A DNA stretch of 15,194 bases, taken from contig LT636124.1 of the NCBI GenBank assembly GCA_900128565.1, positions 1 to 15,194 on the forward strand, read 5' to 3'. Numbering within the stretch: the first letter of the stretch is position 1; each line of letters opens with the position of its first letter. The notes under the pieces are model-generated. The model did no database searches. It was given only the letters and a program-made list of their open reading frames with translations, and was not told the origin of the DNA. Positions 1 to 12,000 of the stretch are shown piece by piece. The stretch is from Stramenopiles sp. TOSAG23-6 (taxonomy: Eukaryota > Sar). The translations under genes and the position numbers were made by a program.

Positions 1-3000
1 CTACAGGTTCATCTGATGATATTTCAGGTGAAATTTCAATAGCCACAGGACAATCAAAGGTAGCTGGAGAAATTAATATAAATGCAGGTACTACAACTGG
101 TGGACCTGGTGGAGATGTATTACTTACGTCTGGCGATTCAACTTCTCAAACCGGTGGTCACACAATAATTGCTTCAGGTGTAAGTACAAACGGGGCAGGT
201 GGCGACGTCCATATTAGAATACAGGGGACAAAATTAGTTAATAATGATAATATGTTAATCGTTAAGACCGGTCAAAATCCCCAAGGACAAAGTGGAAATG
301 TATTACTACAGTTGGGCCACTCAACAAGCCACGGAAGAACCAGTGGTAATATTAGTATTAAAAATGGTGATTCCGAAAATAGTCTTGGCAGTTCCGTCCA
401 CATTACAGCAGGTACTGGAAATACAGGAAATGGTGGATCTGCGTCAATAAATGCTAGTCATAGCACCAAAAAAATAGGAGGTATGATTCAATTCAAAAGT
501 GGTGGTGGTTCGTCAAACGTAGTCGACTCTTTAATAATTTCTACTGGTGCTGAGGAAATTGGCGATAGCGGATCAGCAACTATTAAATCAGGAAATGGGA
601 GTCTTACAGGCAACGTAGAACTTAAGGTTGGCGGAACAATCGATGGGACGGGTGGTTCAATTTCTATTCACGGAGGCAATGGAAGTGGAGATGGTGGCCT
701 ACTTAGCTTCGAAGCTGGAATGACAGAATCTGGAGGTGGAGGTGATATCAAATTTTCTGCTGGTTCAAAAGCGCATTTAAAACTAGTATCCGCTACCAGT
801 CAGTTGAAAGGCAGCAGATCTGGAGATTTATTTGCTCGTAGTGGTGTTAGTCATAGTGGTGAATCTGGAAATGTAGAAATTACCTCAGGATCAGAAAGGA
901 TGGCTTCTGAGGAACTTGTTGCAATTCATGTTGCACCTGGAACTGCATCCACCGACAATGGGGGGTCGATACGATTCAAGTCTGGGACGACTTCAAATGG
1001 TGTTGGAGGATCTGTTGATGTAACGTCTGGTCTTGGATATCGAAGCGGTACTGTTTCACTCGTTAGTTCAGCAAAATTACCGGGTGACTATCGCAGCGGT
1101 GGGATTTCATTAATGGTCACAGACTCTGATGCATACTCAATGGGAACGGATAAAACCATGATGGCAAGTTCAGTAGAAATAGTGTCAGGTTCTTCGGAAT
1201 ATGAAAACCCTGGTACAATTGAATTGACAGCAGGAGATGGTCGAATAAATGCGGGTTCAGTAAGTATAAATGCTGGTGTCTCTAATATGGATAATAATTT
1301 ATCCAATGATCTTCTTTTTCCAGACCGTGGTGGGAATTTACATTTTACAGCTGGTCATCTTGGTGAAGTGAATGTCAAAAGTTCTAAAAGTTTCTCATCT
1401 GGTAATATCAAATTATCCAGTGGTCAATCAGTGTCAAAACAAAGCGGAGATTTTGAAATTGTAACTGGAAATAATTATAATCATGGCAATACCGGGCGAA
1501 TTTACATTTCATCAGGGATTTCTGTAGATGGAAATAATTCTGTATCAATATTGGGTGGTTTATCTTCAGATTCCAAAGGTGCTGATTTGAAAATCTCTGG
1601 AGGTCATACAAGAAAAAATCAACGATCAAATGAAATGAACGACACTGGAGGGGGCATTCATCTTGATACGGGTATTAGTTCGAATGCTGTAAGCGGAAAT
1701 GCTTCTATTATGTCATTTTATTCTATTGATTCTAATAGTGGTGAGTTGTTTCTTGGTTCAGGAAATACGACGAGTGTCGAAAAATCATCTAATATTATTG
1801 TAATGAGCGGTGAGGCTAAGACCACTGGTTCTGTCAATCTTGAGACCGGTTCGAGTGCAAAAACAAGTGGAAATATTCACATTTCTAGTGGGGAAAAAGC
1901 AAATAACAATCAAGGCAATACAGGTAATACAACTTTTTCAACTGGTGATGCACTTCAAGGTACAGTGGGATCGATTAAGATTTCTCTTGGTTTGAGTAAT
2001 AAAGAAATCCCGTCGAAGATAAAAATTCAAAGTGGACACAATTCAAATAGTGGTAGTATTCGGGTATCAACTGCAAATGATCTAGAATCATCAGGAGAAA
2101 TTTCATTCGTTGTGGGGTCGTCGGATAAGTCAAATGCAGTGCAAGATATACCGGATATAGTTTTATTATCGTCTGGTACAAGTAAACATGGAATATCAGG
2201 CAACTTAACTATTTCTTCAGGAAATTCAGCAAAGACTGTTGGTGTTGTAAGTGTCACTGCTGGTTCTTTTTCGAGAAGCTTCTCTGGCGCATACAATGAT
2301 GTAAGTCGCAGAGGAGGTAGTGTTGAAATTAATTCTGGGTTTTCTACTAACGATGATGCGAGCAATGTAAAAATCACATCAGCAATTGGTTTTAAATCTG
2401 GTGACATCACGATTGGGTCAGGAATAAGTGGTAATAAAACAGGAGAAGTGCTACTTGAGTCCGGTGTAGCTTATAACAATGCTGGAAATGTACATGTTCT
2501 TGCTGCTAATAATAAACTTGGTAATGGTGGCCAAATTGATATTTCTGCTGGAAATTCGCATACTGGGAAAGCTGGAGGTCTGATATTGAGTTCAGGTGTC
2601 GCTCACAATTCAGCTCAAAATGGAAATATGCTGTTGGCTACAGCTAATGGAAGAATTTCAGGCAATGTTTACCTGGTATCCGGAAATTCAACATCTAGTT
2701 CATCTGGAAGCATATCAATTAAATCTGGCCCAGTTTTGTCGAACGGGGTAGGTGGTCAAGTGGTGCTTTCAGTTGGGAACACGACTGCTATTGAAAATGA
2801 AAAAAATGGTAGAGGTATATACATAACATCGGGAAAAGGTGTCTCAGGCGGAAACATTCATATAAAAGCTGGTGGTTATAAGAAGGAAGTGCTACACAAC
2901 CTACCAACTGATGTCATGCCAGAAAAAGAGAATATCTTTGGAGGAATTTTGTCTCTCACAGCAGGTGATGTTGAGACCGGATCTTTTGGTGGAGATCTGA

Positions 3001-6000
3001 CAGTCACAACTGGGGATTCTAAGGGTGAAGTTTCTGGAGGTCAGGTTGCAATATCATCAAGCGCTTCTACAAGAATAACAGGAGTGATACATCTCACAAC
3101 TGGCGACTCCGCAAAATCAACAACTAGTGCTACCTCTCTATATTCTGGTAAAGCAACTGACGGAAGTTCTGGAGAAATATCACTATATAGTGGTACAGCA
3201 AGTAATGGATCAAGTGGTGGTGTATATATATACCCGGGGTCTAGCAAACAAACTAGAGGTCAAGCTGTCCGAATAAAAAGTGGCACCAGCACAAATACAT
3301 CTAGTGGGAAAATCACAATATCCTCACAAAGTGATGGCAATCTCAATATACAAACAGGAGTAAGTTCAAATGGTAATACTGGGAATGTTTCATTTTCAAC
3401 TGGAGAATCAAAGAAGGGCTCTCCAGGCTCTGTATTTTTCCATGTTGGCAAAAATAATGAAAGTAACATTGAATCTGATAGTCATTTGCTTGGCAGTGAG
3501 ATTTTTCTTGAAGCTGGTGGAAGTATTGAAAGACAAGGTGGAAGTGTTGAAATTAACGCAGGCGACGGTGCTACTACTGCAGGGGGGGGTAATGTGATTC
3601 TCGCCGGTGGGGATGGAGGAACTGGTGGTTCTGTTATATTGTCAACAAGTTCAGGAAATAGCATATCAAGCGGAAATCTTCAGATAGGGAGCAACGATTC
3701 TTATCAATATGGGAGAAGTGGATCATTAGTATTATCTAGCGGCAAATCTACCCAAGGTAACTCTGGTTACATTTTAGTTGAAAGTGGACATACGGAAGGC
3801 GGGGCTGGCGGAAATTTTGACATGAAACTAGGTTACGGCGACATGGGTCCTGGAAAACAGATTCATCTTAGAGCTGGGTTTAGTGAAAGTAAAAATGGTG
3901 GTTGGCTACAGTTGGAAGGTGGTAAAAGTAATGGTGCTTGGAGAGAAGGTGGGGGCATACACATTGCTGCAAGGGAAGGATACAAAGGTGGCGGAGTAGT
4001 AATACAAGGCGGATCAAGCTTACTTACTTCAAGCGGGGATATCAAAATTGCCGTTATGAATTCAGGGATCCTTGGAATGAGTGGAAGTATGACTTTATCA
4101 ACGGGGACTTCATCAATGGGGTCTTCAGGAAATATGATGCTTTCAACGGGTGTTCCTAAGTTCGGAGGCGGTGGAGATATAAGACTGGCCGTCGGGGACA
4201 CATTGGGTATCGGAGAAGGCAAAGCTGACGGAGGTCGTGTGAGTATTTTTGCTGGGAGTTCTGTCGATGCTCAAAAGTCTGGTGGATCGGTGAGTATCAC
4301 TGGAGGTAAAGGTGCACATTATACAGACGGCATAGGTGGTTCGATTATTCTAAGTGCTGGTGATGGACACGCTTATAAGGGTGGAAATGTTTCTGTAGTA
4401 AGTGGGAGCAGTGTTTCTACGTCCAGTGGACAGGTTATTATGAAATCTTTGGATTCAGGGGATGATGGGGTAAGTGGTTCAGTTGTGTTTTCCACTGGAA
4501 CATCTAGTATGAAAACTACAGGCTCACTTACATTCGACACCGGTGAATCATATCAAGGTGGTGCTGGAGATATCAGAGTTCAGGTTGGGGCTGGTGCTTC
4601 TGGGGGTCTAGTTGGTTTTAAAGCTGGCGAGAGTACTCAGTTGTATGGGGCAACTACTGGGGGGTCAGTTTCCATCACCTCTGGATACGGAATGGTTTCA
4701 TCAAGTGGTGCATTTACTCTGAAAAGTGGCCGAAGTGGTCCAAATGGAGGAAGCGGTATTGTCACATTTACATCGGGGACAACAAGTGCTGGTAGCACTG
4801 GTGCAATTGCGATTAAATCGGGTGAAGCAGCTTTAGGCACAGCTGGAAGTGTAAACATTGTTATTGCAAATGCTGATACTAAATCAGGCGGGCGTCTTAT
4901 GATACAAGGTGGAGAAAGTGTAGATATAGGTGGGACGGTCATTATTCTTCCTGGTGCTGGACGAAGTAGTTCGAGTGGATTATTTAGTATAAAATCCGCA
5001 GATGGTGCAAGTGGAAATTCTGGACAACTTACATTTGCTACTGGTACAACAAGTGCCGGTAATAGCGGATACATCTTTATGCGTTCAGGAAATTCGGAAA
5101 GATTTAGTGGGAGTGTGAGTGTTACAGTTGGTAGTGGTCTTGGGAAAAATGGTGGCAATCTTTTAATGAGTAGCGGTCAGAGTTCAATAAGTACGGGTGG
5201 TTCTCTTTCAATGATCACTGGTTTTAGTCGCAATAAAAATAGCGGGGCAACATTTATTCGCTCAAGCAACTCTGGAATAAATGGTACAAGTGGCGGACTG
5301 CAGATTTCAACAAATACTTCAACCGTTGGTAGTACCGGTTCAATATTGATGCGTTCAGGAAATTCTACATTGGGTACGGCTGGTAGTGTCAGTGTAGTAG
5401 TGGGAAGTGGTTCACATGGAAGTGGAGGAAGTCTGAAAGTAACATCAGGTCTGAGTGATATTCAAACAGGTGGGGCTATTTCTATCGTGTCGGGATTTGG
5501 GTCTATAACATCAAGTGGTTCTTTCAGTATCAAATCTGCTGGTGCTGTCGATGTTGATGCGATATCAGGGTCAAATAGCGGCATCGTATCACTTTCATCT
5601 GGGGCAAGTAATAATGGAAGTACTGGTAATATTATCCTTCAGACTGGGCTTGCTTCTTTTGGGAGCGCTGGTCAAATAAATATTTATGCTGGTTCAGGAA
5701 ATGTTGCTACTGGTGGTCATGTCATTATTAGTAGCGGAAATAGCAAAGATCTTGATCTTGTTACAGGCGGATCAATATCACTCGTTAGCGGCTATGGATC
5801 AACTTCATCAAGCGGGTCGTTCAGTTTAAAGTCTGGAAACTCAGGAAGTTTGATGGACTACCCTAACTCATTCGGTAACAGTGGTAAATTATCATTTATT
5901 TCTGGGTCTTCGCTCAACGGTTCAAGTGGCACAATTGTGCTTAGAACAGGTTCTGCGACATCAGGTGTCGGAGGTCACATAAAAGTAGAAGTTGGTCGTG

Positions 6001-9000
6001 GCGATAAAGGATCTTCGGGAAGATTGGCGATTTCTGCAGGTGTTGGAGAAATTTTAACTGGAGGTTCTTTATCTTTGACTACTGGTTATGGGCGGGATAG
6101 TTCAAGTGGAAGCTTTACAATTCATTCAGGTAGTAGTCTAAATCACGGCGCATCTGGCTCGATATCGATGTATTCCAGTGATACAGTTGAAGGAAGTAGC
6201 GGGACTATAATGATACGATCAGGTGAAGCTACTTCTGGAACTGCGGGTAGTGTAAGCGTCATTATTGGTGGAGGGGCAAGTGGAAGTGGTGGTCGTGTAT
6301 CCATCACTGCCGGTGAAACTACATCGCTTGAGGAAGTTGGTGGGAGCTTTTCGATAATTTCAGGATATAGTACAGCAACATCAAGTGGTTCGTTTAGTGT
6401 GAAAACACCTGACGCCGGAGACAGTGGCGTCAGTGGTGGGATTTCAATTTCAACTGGTGAAACGACATTTGGTGAAAGTGGTGGGGTTTCATTTTCAACT
6501 GGAAAATCACTTCATGGAAGACCTGGAACAGTGAACTTTGAAGCTGGAGATGGTGATTATATAGGTAAAGTTACATTTTCCGCCGGATTTAGTATTGAAA
6601 ACACAGGTGGTTCTATGTCAATTGTCTCAGGTTATGGTGAAATTGCATCTAGTGGTACCTTTTCAATTCGTACAGCCAAAGGTGGAGAAGCCGGTGTTAG
6701 TGGACAACTTTCAATTGCGTCTGGCCCATCGTCAAATGGAAGTTCAGGTATGCTCATATTTAAAACGTCTAAAGCAAATGCTGGTGTCGGTGGCAGTACA
6801 AGTATCGTTGCAGGAACTGGTGACGTGTCAGTCGGAGGGCGAATTACTATATCAGCAGGACAAAGCACAGACACGATTGGACGAGGTGGTTCGATATCGA
6901 TTACCAATGGCGTTGGTAATGCAACTTCAAGCGGTGCTTTTAGTATCAAAACATCGTATTCGGGAACATCTGGTAAAAGTGGGGGTATATCCATGGCAAC
7001 TGGCAAGTCTGGTGGTGGTCTTAGCGGTTTTTTGATTTTGCATTCAGGAATTGCAAGCAATGGCACTGGAGGCAGTTTTAGCATTGTTGGTGGTTCTAGC
7101 AACTTAGGTGGTGCCAATGTCGCTATTAGATCGGGAACATCTACGAAAAATACTGGCGGGGATATATTCTTCACATCTGCTCCCAGCAACGAATCTAGTG
7201 GAACTTTCAGTATACGAACAGCCCACGCGACCGGCGCTTCTGGCATTATATCCTTTGCGTCTGGGGATTCCTATAATGGCAAAAGTGGTGATATAATTCT
7301 CAATACAGGGAATTCGAAGTATGGATATCCAGGGAGTATCAGTGTAATCAATAGTAGAGGAGATACAGCTAGTGGTGGCCGTGTCACAGTGAGTGCTGGT
7401 GGAAGTACATTTATTCATAATGCTACTGGTGGCAGTGTTTCATTGATCTCTGGATATGGTAGAGTTTCATCGGGCGGTACTTTCAGTATTAAATCTGCTG
7501 ATGCTGAAAATGCTGGGACAAGTGGTTTATTATCGATGTCATCTGGATCATCACAAAGTGGATCTGGGGCTGCTTTAATTGTTCGAACAGGAGTTTCTAG
7601 TCGAGGCACTGGTGGTAGTATGAGTTTATATATTGGTAGAGGAAGTGTCAGTGGCGGTGGCCGTCTTGTTGTTAATGCGGGTAGTTCTTTTGGATCGAAA
7701 GGTACTGGTGGAAGTGTTTCGCTTGTTTCTGGTTATAGTAATGTTGGCTCTAGCGGAACTTTTAGCGTTAAAACTGCGGATGTAAACGTTGAAGGTATTA
7801 GTGGATTACTTTTATTCACGACAGGTTCTTCTTCGGGTGGTTCCAGTGGATCTAATGTTGTAGTGACGGGTAATGCAATTCATGGAACAGCAGGAAGCAT
7901 CAGCCTTGCCGTGGGACCTGGTACAATACCTGGAAATATTGCGGTAACTGGTGGCGGAACAAAGGGATCTACTGGTCAAGGCGGGGCTGTGTCTATGATA
8001 AGCGGATATGGTATGATATCATCAAGTGGGACTTTCAGCTTGAAGTCATTGTCTGCGTCAACTGATAATGGCGTTAGTGGAAGCATGGAAATTTCAAGTG
8101 GTGATTCAGAAGGAGGTTTAAGCGGTGGACTCACATTCAGAACAGGCAATGCAAACCACGGTATCGGTGGTCATATTACTGTTTCTGTTGGCCCTGGTAC
8201 TTTAAATACTGGTGGGCGTGTTGTAACCCAAGCTGGCGAGAATACTGGTGGCACTGGTGGATCTTTATCTTTAATGACAGGATATAGTAATGCATATTCT
8301 AGTGGAACATTTAGTATCAAAACGATGGATGCGGGTACAAATGGGATGAGTGGATCTATTTCACTTTCATCTGGAAATTCTACCAATGGCTCTAGCGGGG
8401 TATTATTAATGCGTACCGGAGAAGCAAAAGGAAATAGCAATGGTGTTGCAGGTAGTTTCAGTGTTTCTGTTGGTGGCACACCAGGAGGTGGGACAGGTGC
8501 AAGAGTGGCAGTCTCCGGGGGGTCCGTAACATCAGGATTAACTGCAGGTGCTGTGTCAATATCTAGTGGTTATGGCAAAAATACATCTAGTGGAGCATTT
8601 AGTGTTCGTACTGGCGATTCTGGTATAGGTGGTGTCAGTGGCTCTTTGCAGTTAATCTCTAGTAAAACGACAGGTGGTACAAGTGGGGCTATCTCAATGA
8701 AAACAGGAAATGCAACTCAAGGCACAGGCGGAAGTCTTAGTATTTTGGTATCCAAAACTAATTTACCGGAGGAAACTGGAAGTCCTATTGTAGTTTTTGC
8801 TGGTGCAGCTGGATCTACCGGTAGAGGGGGAGCGGTTTCACTTGTATCGGGATTCGGCGGATCTTCATCGGGAGGATTGTTTGAAATTGGATTGGTTCCA
8901 GCAGGAAAGAAAGGTGTCAGTAGTAGTTTAACTTTTGTATCTGGTACATCAAGCAAAGGCGTGGGTGGCGCAATTGTATTCAATACAGGGAACGCAAGTA

Positions 9001-12000
9001 ATGGTGCTGCCGGTTCTATTCTTATTGGTGTTGGTGTTGGTACACAAAATACTGGCTCCCGTATGAGTGTCGAGGCGGGTATAAGTACTGATGCCACTGG
9101 TGGATCAATTTCGTTTGCCACTGGGTTTGGAAGACAGTTTTCTAGTGGTGCATTTAGTATTAAAACTTCAAATGCAGGTAAAATCGGAGTATCAGGCTCA
9201 CTTTTTCTACAGACAGGGGCTGGGTCAGATAGCAGTTCAGGGGTAATAACTTTGCGCACAGGAAATGCCAAAAACTATGGTGGTGGTGGTAGTATCAGTA
9301 TGATTGTTGGTACAGCAGATGCAATGCCCGGAAATCCTAGCAGTGCAGGGGGGAGAATTGTTATGAGCGCGGGAGAGAGTACTCATAATGGAGCATCTGG
9401 TGGGGCATTTTCTATAATTTCTGGATATGGACGTATAACGTCAAGTGGAGGGTTTAGTGTAAAGACATTAGATTCTGGTTATCAAGGAGTCTCTTCATCT
9501 TTATCAGTCAGCTCAGGGAAATCATCAAACGGCAGTAGTGGTGCTATTACTCTCCGGTCGGGCAATGCAACAAAAGGTACATCAGGGAATTTTAGCGTCA
9601 TTGTTGGAAACGGTATTTTTTCTACAGGTGGTAGAATTTCTGTGAGTGCAGGAGAAAGTAAAAATACGACAGGTGGTGCAATTTCTTTTATGTCTGGTTA
9701 TGGAAAAACAACTTCTAGTGGATCATTTAGTATTCGTACTTTAAATTCTGGTACAAATGGGGTATCTGGTTCGATTTCCATAACATCTGGTGAAGCCGAC
9801 AAAGGGACTTCTGGGATGATAACAATCCGCACAGGTTCGGCAATAAATGGCACAGGTGGCAGTATTAGTATTCTCGTTGGATCTGGTGAAAAATCAACCG
9901 GTGGTCGTATAGTGGTTAATGCAGGAAAAAGCACAGATGTCACCGGGGGGGCAATTTCATTTGTGACAGGGTATGGATTATCAACATCAAGTGGTTCATT
10001 TAGCATCAAGACTAACGAATCTTCACCGACTGGTATTAGTGGTGGCATTTCATTATCATCTGGGCTTTCAAAAGCTGGAAGTAGCGGAGAAATTACTCTG
10101 CGAAGTGGTTCCGCGCGCAATGGCACATCTGGGAGTATTAGTATTATTGCTGGAAGTGGGACAATTAGTTCTGATATAAACGAAGTTGGTGCACGGATTG
10201 TTCTCAGTGCAGGAGGAAATGAAGATAATACGGGTGGTGCAATATCGCTGATTACGGGCTTTGGGTCCACTCGATCCAGTGGTTCTTTTAGTATACACAC
10301 GGCAAATTCTGCAAACTCAAATGGTGTGTCAGGAAATATTTCAATTTCTTCAGGATCTGCATTTAAAGGTTCCAGTGGAATGCTTTCATTGAGCACAGGA
10401 GATTCAGTTTTAGGTATGGCTGGAAGTATAAGCATCCTTGTTGGTGTTGGTAATGTATCATCGGGAGGGCGTATATCTATCGAATCTGGTCAAAATGTAA
10501 TCCACACCGGGGGGGCAGTTTCTATGATGACTGGTTATGGAATGTTATCATCTTCTGGAGGTTTCAGTATCAGAACACCATCTGTTGATGCAAATACTGC
10601 TGTTACAGGGTTTTTAAGTTTGGTTAGTGGAAACTCAACAGGAGGAAACAGTGGACACAATCACATACGAACTGGAAAGGCCATTAAAGGGGCTGCAGGA
10701 AGCATCAGTGTAGTAGTTGGGAATGGAAACAAAGATAGTGGTGGTCGGATAACAATACAAGCAGGGCAGAGTACCAGTTTTACTGGTGGTGCATTTTCTA
10801 TAATTACTGGGTATGGCTCTTCTTCATCCAGTGGTACATTTTCCGTGATTTCATCAAGTTCTCAAGTAGATGGTGTAAGTGGGAGTTTATCATTTGTTAC
10901 AGGGAAATCTAGTAAAGGAAGTAGCGGAATGATCGTACTTCGGTCGGGTTCTGCATTTAGTGGAACTGGTGGGAGTATTAGTATAGTTGTCGGTGATGGA
11001 AATACTTCTTCCGGTGGTAGAATTGGCGTACTTTCTGGTGAAAGCAAAACATCTACTGGTGGTAGCATATCCATCATTGCAGGGTATGGTACAATTACTT
11101 CCAGCGGATCATTTAGCATCAGAACATCAAATGGTGGAAATGTTGGCGGTATATCGGGGAAAATGTGGCTTTCATCTGGAACCACATCAAACGGAAGTTC
11201 AGGTCAAATTTCTCTTCGCACTGGTTCGGCGACTTTAGGCGGAGGAGGAAGTGTAAGTCTTACNATAGGCAGTGGTAAACTATCTAGTGGTGGTCGGCTT
11301 GTCTTTACATCCGGTGAAAGTTTCAATAAAACAGGAGGCAGCATATCAATGGCTTCTGCTTACACGCCANCCACATCGAGTGGAGCTTTTAGTATTCGGA
11401 CAACCAATTCCGAAAAAGTGTCAAGTTCCCTTTCACTAACGTCGGGTAANACAGAAAATGGCAGTAGTGGAATGATCGTACTTCGGTCGGGTTCTGCAAC
11501 TAAAGGAACTGGTGGGAGTATTAGTATAGTTGTTGGCTCCGGTAATACTGTAGAAGGTGGGCGTTTGTCAATAAATTCAGGTAATATCGAATTCAGCACC
11601 GGTGGATCAATATCAATGATATCTGGTTATGGTTTGTCTACATCAAGTGGGTCATTCAGCATTCACACACCTAATGCTGGAACTAGCGGTACCACCGGTA
11701 ATATATCTATAACATCAGGTGTGACTGGAAAAGGAAGTACTGGGGCAATTACGCTTCTTTCTGGGTATGCAACATTCGGAACATCTGGTAATGTTAGCAT
11801 TACCATTGGGTCGGGAAATGGTAATACTGGTGGCCGGTTGTCTATGGCCGCAGGTGCGAGTGACACCGCGACAGGTGGGGCAATTTCATTGACCACCGGG
11901 TATGGACAGGAAAGAAGCAGCGGGTCATTCAGTATACAGACAGGTAAAGCTGGAAATGCAGGTGTTTCCGGATCATTGGGTATTGTATCAGGGACTTCTT

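Larger units (their letters stand above)
3..3281 (+). repeat. Irregular zone of ~15-residue beta bricks without a super-period
   Basis: This stretch encodes about 1,093 residues of degenerate strand-turn bricks, for example GGPGGDVLLTSGDS, GGSASINASHS, SGDISGEISIATG and GGSVEINSGF. Brick length varies from about 12 to 20 residues, and I could not follow the six-brick order seen downstream. Asn, Asp, Lys and His are more frequent in the turns than in the later array, and the Arg positions conserved downstream are not regular here. It is part of the same open frame, with the same GG/SG turn signature, so it is the same fold type with more diverged or older copies. The zone might contain a longer period hidden by divergence; a self dot plot of the translation would settle that. 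Confidence 0.8.

Noticed and set aside
3582-3589. G8 run as a possible programmed frameshift site
   Set aside because: The brick pattern continues in the same phase on both sides, and no alternative frame with a matching product is evident. It is only a potential slippage or sequencing-error site, as are the G7 runs at 9945-9951 and 10509-10515.
6595-7035. Sense-strand open frame in a different phase (about 146 codons, Gln/Leu/Val-rich)
   Set aside because: It overlaps the long frame completely, and its sequence only reflects out-of-phase reading of ggt/tca/agt-type repeats. The in-phase translation keeps the conserved brick pattern throughout.
9698-10435. Antisense open frame of about 245 codons, Pro/Leu/Ile-rich
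   Set aside because: It lies wholly opposite the sense repeats and mirrors their period (recurrent LPP, PLxP). In this antisense phase a stop needs a sense Tyr, His or Gln codon after a T- or C-ending codon, and those residues are rare in the sense protein, so long open antisense frames arise from composition alone.
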